Below the pieces are notes generated by a model. It was not told the origin of the DNA and did no database searches. It saw only the letters and a list, made by a program, of their open reading frames with translations. A stretch of 44,329 nucleotides of DNA from Lacisediminimonas sp. (GTDB lineage: Bacteria > Pseudomonadota > Gammaproteobacteria > Burkholderiales > Burkholderiaceae_D): positions 1 through 44,329 of the forward strand of contig NZ_JAUSNH010000180.1 of NCBI RefSeq assembly GCF_030645335.1, in the 5' to 3' direction. Positions 41,638-44,329 of this stretch are shown here, one piece after another (within the stretch, counting starts at the first letter, position 1; the number at the start of each line of letters is the position of its first letter). A program made the position numbers and the translations under genes.

Positions 41638-42615
41638 TCAATCGCGGCGGATGCCGGCGCGCTTGACGATGTCCGCCCAGCGCACGATTTCAGTGGCCTG
41701 GAACGCAGCCAGCGCTTCCGGCGTGGAGGTCGATACTTCGCCGCCGATATCGGCAAAGCGCGCCTTGTTGGCCGGCGTATTGAAGTGCTTGACCAGGTCC
41801 GCATTGATCTGCGTGCGGATTGCCGGCGCAATCCCGGCTGGCGCATACAACGCGTACCAGGCAAAGGCATTGAAGCCCTTGACGCCACTCTCGGCCAGCG
41901 TCGGCACATCCGGCAGGATCGGCGAACGCTGCGCCGTCGTCACGTCCAGCGCCTTGACCTTGCAGACCTTGATCAGGGGCAGGGCCGCCACGGCCTGCTC
42001 AATGATGAAATTGATCTGGCCGCCCAGCAAGTCGGTCAGCGCCGGTGCAATGCCCTTGTACGGCACATGCAGCATGTCCAGGTTTTCCAGGCTGGCCAGC
42101 ATCACGCCGTTGGTGTGCTCGGTGGTGCCGTTTCCGGCTGAACCATACGACAGCTTGCCCGGGTTGGCGCGCGCATGCCGGAGGAATTCCTGCACGTTGT
42201 TGGCCGGCACGGACTGGTTCACGATCAGCACGCTGGGCATGGTCAGCAGCATCGAAATCGGGGTGAAGTCCTTCACCGTGTCGTAGCGCATGTCCTTGTG
42301 GATATGCTGGTTCACTGTCATCACGCCGATCGATCCGAGGAACAGCGTGTAAGGGTCGGCCGTCGCGCGTGCCGCCGCTTCTGCGCCAACCATGCCGCCG
42401 GCGCCGGGCCGGTTCTCGACGATAACTGTCTGGTTCCAAGCCGACTGCAAGCTTGCGGCCACTGCGCGGCCGATATTGTCGGCAGCGCCGCCGGGCGGGA
42501 ACGGCACGATCAGCTTGACCGGCTTGTTGGGATAGCCGGTTGCAGCCGTCTGCGCGCTCGCCGGCGCCATCGCGGCCGCAAAAAACACTGCGGCCAACAG
42601 GTGCAGCAATTTCAT
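41638..42615 (-). CDS. Bug-family (TctC) periplasmic solute-binding protein
   Basis: A 325-residue exported protein with a signal peptide (about 1-22, cleaved near ASAQ). Family motifs are YPNKPVKLIVPFPPGGAADNIGR, ENRPGAGGMVGAEAAARA, SYGSAGNGTTEH, MLHVPYKGIAPALTDLLGGQI and LPDVPTLAESG. Bug proteins bind carboxylates or amides for tripartite tricarboxylate transporters. They are greatly expanded in Burkholderiales, often without their permease genes, as here. The ATG at 42615 has AAGGAG 5 bases upstream. It contrasts with the broken copy at 32314, which it resembles only at family level. Two palindromes in the upstream region suggest regulation. Confidence 0.94.
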   Translation of the reverse strand: MKLLHLLAAVFFAAAMAPASAQTAATGYPNKPVKLIVPFPPGGAADNIGRAVAASLQSAWNQTVIVENRPGAGGMVGAEAAARATADPYTLFLGSIGVMTVNQHIHKDMRYDTVKDFTPISMLLTMPSVLIVNQSVPANNVQEFLRHARANPGKLSYGSAGNGTTEHTNGVMLASLENLDMLHVPYKGIAPALTDLLGGQINFIIEQAVAALPLIKVCKVKALDVTTAQRSPILPDVPTLAESGVKGFNAFAWYALYAPAGIAPAIRTQINADLVKHFNTPANKARFADIGGEVSTSTPEALAAFQATEIVRWADIVKRAGIRRD

Positions 42616-42689
42616 CTCGTCTCCTTGTTTGCGCCCGCACCTGACCGGCCCGGGCATCGCATCGTTTGACGAGAAGTGTAACCTCGCTC

Positions 42690-42726
42690 GCACAGTCGTG
42701 CAACGATACCTAGCACAAACGTGCTA
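42690..42726. promoter_or_regulatory. Twin palindromic operator upstream of the Bug-family gene
   Basis: Two copies of GCAC-N4-GTGC are present: 42690-42701 and 42713-42724. The second extends to TAGCAC-N4-GTGCTA (42711-42726). Their centres are 23 bases apart, about two turns of DNA. They lie 75-111 bases upstream of the Bug-family start, between it and dctM, and so probably bind a dimeric regulator encoded elsewhere. Confidence 0.6.
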
Positions 42727-42764
42727 AAAACAAGGACGCTGCGGCGCGCTTCCAGTGGCTGCGG

Positions 42765-44075
42765 CTAGCCTTGCTTGCCCATCACCAGGTCAGGCAGGTA
42801 GGTGACGATCTGTGGAAAAACAGTGACCAGCGCAATGCAGACCACCAGGCAGATGAAAAAAGGAATCGAGGCCAGCGCAATCGTGTTGCTGTCCCTGCCC
42901 GTCATGTTTTGCAACACGAACAGGTTAAACCCGACCGGTGGCGTGACTTCCGCAATTTCCACCAGCAGCACGATGAAAATGCCGAACCAGACCAGGTCGA
43001 ATCCCGCCTTCTGGATCATCGGCAGCACGACGGCAGCGGTGAGCACGATCATCGAGATGCCATCGAGCGCCGTGCCGAGCACCAGGTAGACCACCACCAG
43101 CACGGCAATCAGCTGGAACGATGACAGGTTCATTGCGGTCACCCATTCGGCCAGTTCGCGCGGGATGCCGGTAAACGCCATCGTCTTGGTCAGGAAGGCG
43201 GCACCTGCCAGGATCATCATGATCATGCAACTGGTGCGGGTCGCGCCCATCAGGCCCTCCCAGAAATTTTTCCAGTTCAGGCTGCGCCCCCAGGCGGCAA
43301 TCGCCAGCGAGCCCAACACGCCGAAGGCGGCGCATTCGGTGGCCGTGGCCCAGCCGGCGATGATGACCCAGACAATGAAAACGATCAGCAGCGAACACGG
43401 AATCAGGTTGCCGGAATTGCGCACCTTCTGCATGAAGGGCATCGGCGGATCGGCCGCCGGCACCTTGGACGGATTCATCAGGCTCCACACCGCGATGTAG
43501 CCCGAGAAAAGACACATCAGCAGCAAACCGGGCAGGAATCCCGCCAGGAATACGCGGATCACAGAAGCGTCGGCGGCAACCGCATACACCACCATCGTGA
43601 TCGACGGCGGAATCAGTATCCCCAGCGTGCCCCCGGTGGCCAGGGCGCCGAGCGCGAGCTTTTCGTCGTAGCCGCGGCGCATCAGTTCGGGCAGGGCCAC
43701 CTTGGAAATCGTGGCGCAGGTCGCCGCCGACGAACCGGACACCGAGCCGAATACGCCGCAGCCCAGGATCGTGGTGTGCATCAGCCGTCCCGGCACCCGG
43801 TTCAGCCACGGCCGCAGCCCTTCGAACATCTGCTCGCTCAATTTCGTGCGGAACAGGATCTCGCCCATCCAGATGAACATCGGCAGCGCCGCCAGTTCCC
43901 AGGACGCATTCGATTCCCAGAATGCGATGAACAGGTTCATGCCCGGCTCGGTATCGACAAAGAAAACCTGGCCGATCCAGGCGGTGATGGCCAGCGTCAT
44001 CGCAATCCAGATTCCGCAGGCCAGCAGCACCAGCATCAGCGCCAGCAAGATGGCGCCGACAGTCAATGTATCCAT
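42765..44075 (-). CDS. dctM: TRAP transporter large permease DctM
   Basis: A 436-residue membrane protein with about 12 hydrophobic helices, the Na+-coupled transport subunit of a TRAP carboxylate transporter. Family marks are FGSVSGSSAATCATI, LALGALATGGTLGILIPPS, LGTALDGISMIVLTAAVVLPM and EIAEVTPPVGFNLFVLQ. The start is the ATG at 44075. The DctQ subunit gene precedes it by 15 bases. No DctP binding protein is visible in the window and may lie past its right edge. Together with the Bug-family gene downstream it gives two transporter types in one block. Confidence 0.94.
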   Translation of the reverse strand: MDTLTVGAILLALMLVLLACGIWIAMTLAITAWIGQVFFVDTEPGMNLFIAFWESNASWELAALPMFIWMGEILFRTKLSEQMFEGLRPWLNRVPGRLMHTTILGCGVFGSVSGSSAATCATISKVALPELMRRGYDEKLALGALATGGTLGILIPPSITMVVYAVAADASVIRVFLAGFLPGLLLMCLFSGYIAVWSLMNPSKVPAADPPMPFMQKVRNSGNLIPCSLLIVFIVWVIIAGWATATECAAFGVLGSLAIAAWGRSLNWKNFWEGLMGATRTSCMIMMILAGAAFLTKTMAFTGIPRELAEWVTAMNLSSFQLIAVLVVVYLVLGTALDGISMIVLTAAVVLPMIQKAGFDLVWFGIFIVLLVEIAEVTPPVGFNLFVLQNMTGRDSNTIALASIPFFICLVVCIALVTVFPQIVTYLPDLVMGKQG

Positions 44076-44090
44076 GAGTGTATTTACCTG

Positions 44091-44329
44091 TCAGATATCG
44101 GCGGAGAAATCGCCGCGGGCGTGGCGCTCTTCGACGGCTTGCTGGTAAGTCGGCTTGCGGCCCTGCAGTACCAGCACCAGCTCGTCGAGCACCGCCAGCA
44201 ACAGCAACCAGGCGCCAATGACAAATGCCGATTGCGGAATCCACATCGGCATCGCCACCAGGCCGCCGGCGACGTCGCCGGACGCGAAGCTGTGCCAGGT
44301 GTACATGCTCGCGCGCAAGGACAGGTAGC
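44091..44329 (-). CDS. dctQ: TRAP transporter small permease DctQ (C-terminal part)
   Basis: The last 78 or so residues of a DctQ-type subunit; the 5' end lies beyond the window. The segment LRASMYTWHSFASGDVAGGL is followed by the last membrane helix (about SAFVIGAWLLLLAVLDELVLVL) and a charged cytoplasmic tail ending GDFSADI. It is directly upstream of dctM and helps fold or stabilise it. The reading frame is open through the window edge. Confidence 0.9.
   Translation of the reverse strand, partial: YLSLRASMYTWHSFASGDVAGGLVAMPMWIPQSAFVIGAWLLLLAVLDELVLVLQGRKPTYQQAVEERHARGDFSADI

Overview
The window is chromosomal DNA of a GC-rich betaproteobacterium of the order Burkholderiales. The gene content fits the Oxalobacteraceae (Herbaspirillum or Noviherbaspirillum relatives) best. 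This placement is an inference from: a ctaC-ctaD aa3 oxidase locus, PhaM, DUF3422 and DUF3108 proteins, an NsrR/NnrS pair, Bug-family solute-binding proteins and the bioC-comF-trmL order. I see no rRNA, tRNA, CRISPR array, insertion sequence, phage gene or origin. Most genes are intact and closely packed.

Left part (1-9.8 kb), mostly housekeeping. The 5' part of ctaD and all of ctaC lie on the minus strand. A BioC-type methyltransferase is divergent from comF, which is followed by trmL and a periplasmic copper chaperone. Then come rfaE2, a ferritin-fold di-iron protein with its own terminator, an exported glutathione peroxidase convergent with lldD, a type IV pilin with a Gly/Ala repeat tail, and a small HTH-plus-Sel1 protein.

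Middle (10-25.8 kb). phaM is followed by two tandem DUF3108 envelope proteins coupled to queC, a CPA2 antiporter, a class A penicillin-binding protein, a DUF3422 protein, a MASE2-GGDEF cyclase, SirB2, and nsrR divergent from nnrS with a good NsrR box between them. ribA, an Old Yellow Enzyme and an FMN reductase follow.

Right part (25.9-44.3 kb), accessory and regulatory. A four-gene unit (FAD oxidoreductase, DUF1365, SDR, SnoaL-like) lies behind an AT-rich control region holding two similar 13-bp sites. A GntR/UTRA regulator precedes the two aconitase-X subunits and a solute-binding protein gene broken by a stop codon and a frameshift. A 1405-residue CheB-CheR-PAS-histidine kinase-receiver hybrid is divergent from a PAS/GGDEF/EAL protein split by a one-base frameshift. 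Last is a minus-strand catabolic block: TRAP permeases DctQ (partial) and DctM, a Bug-family binding protein behind a twin-palindrome operator, a thiolase-fold protein lacking the thiolase cysteine, and its DUF35 partner.

The best candidates for a poorly described system are the FAD/DUF1365/SDR/SnoaL unit with its paired sites and the Cys-less thiolase/DUF35 pair linked to transport genes. The AcnX operon with a decayed transporter component and the split c-di-GMP protein are the clearest signs of recent gene decay.
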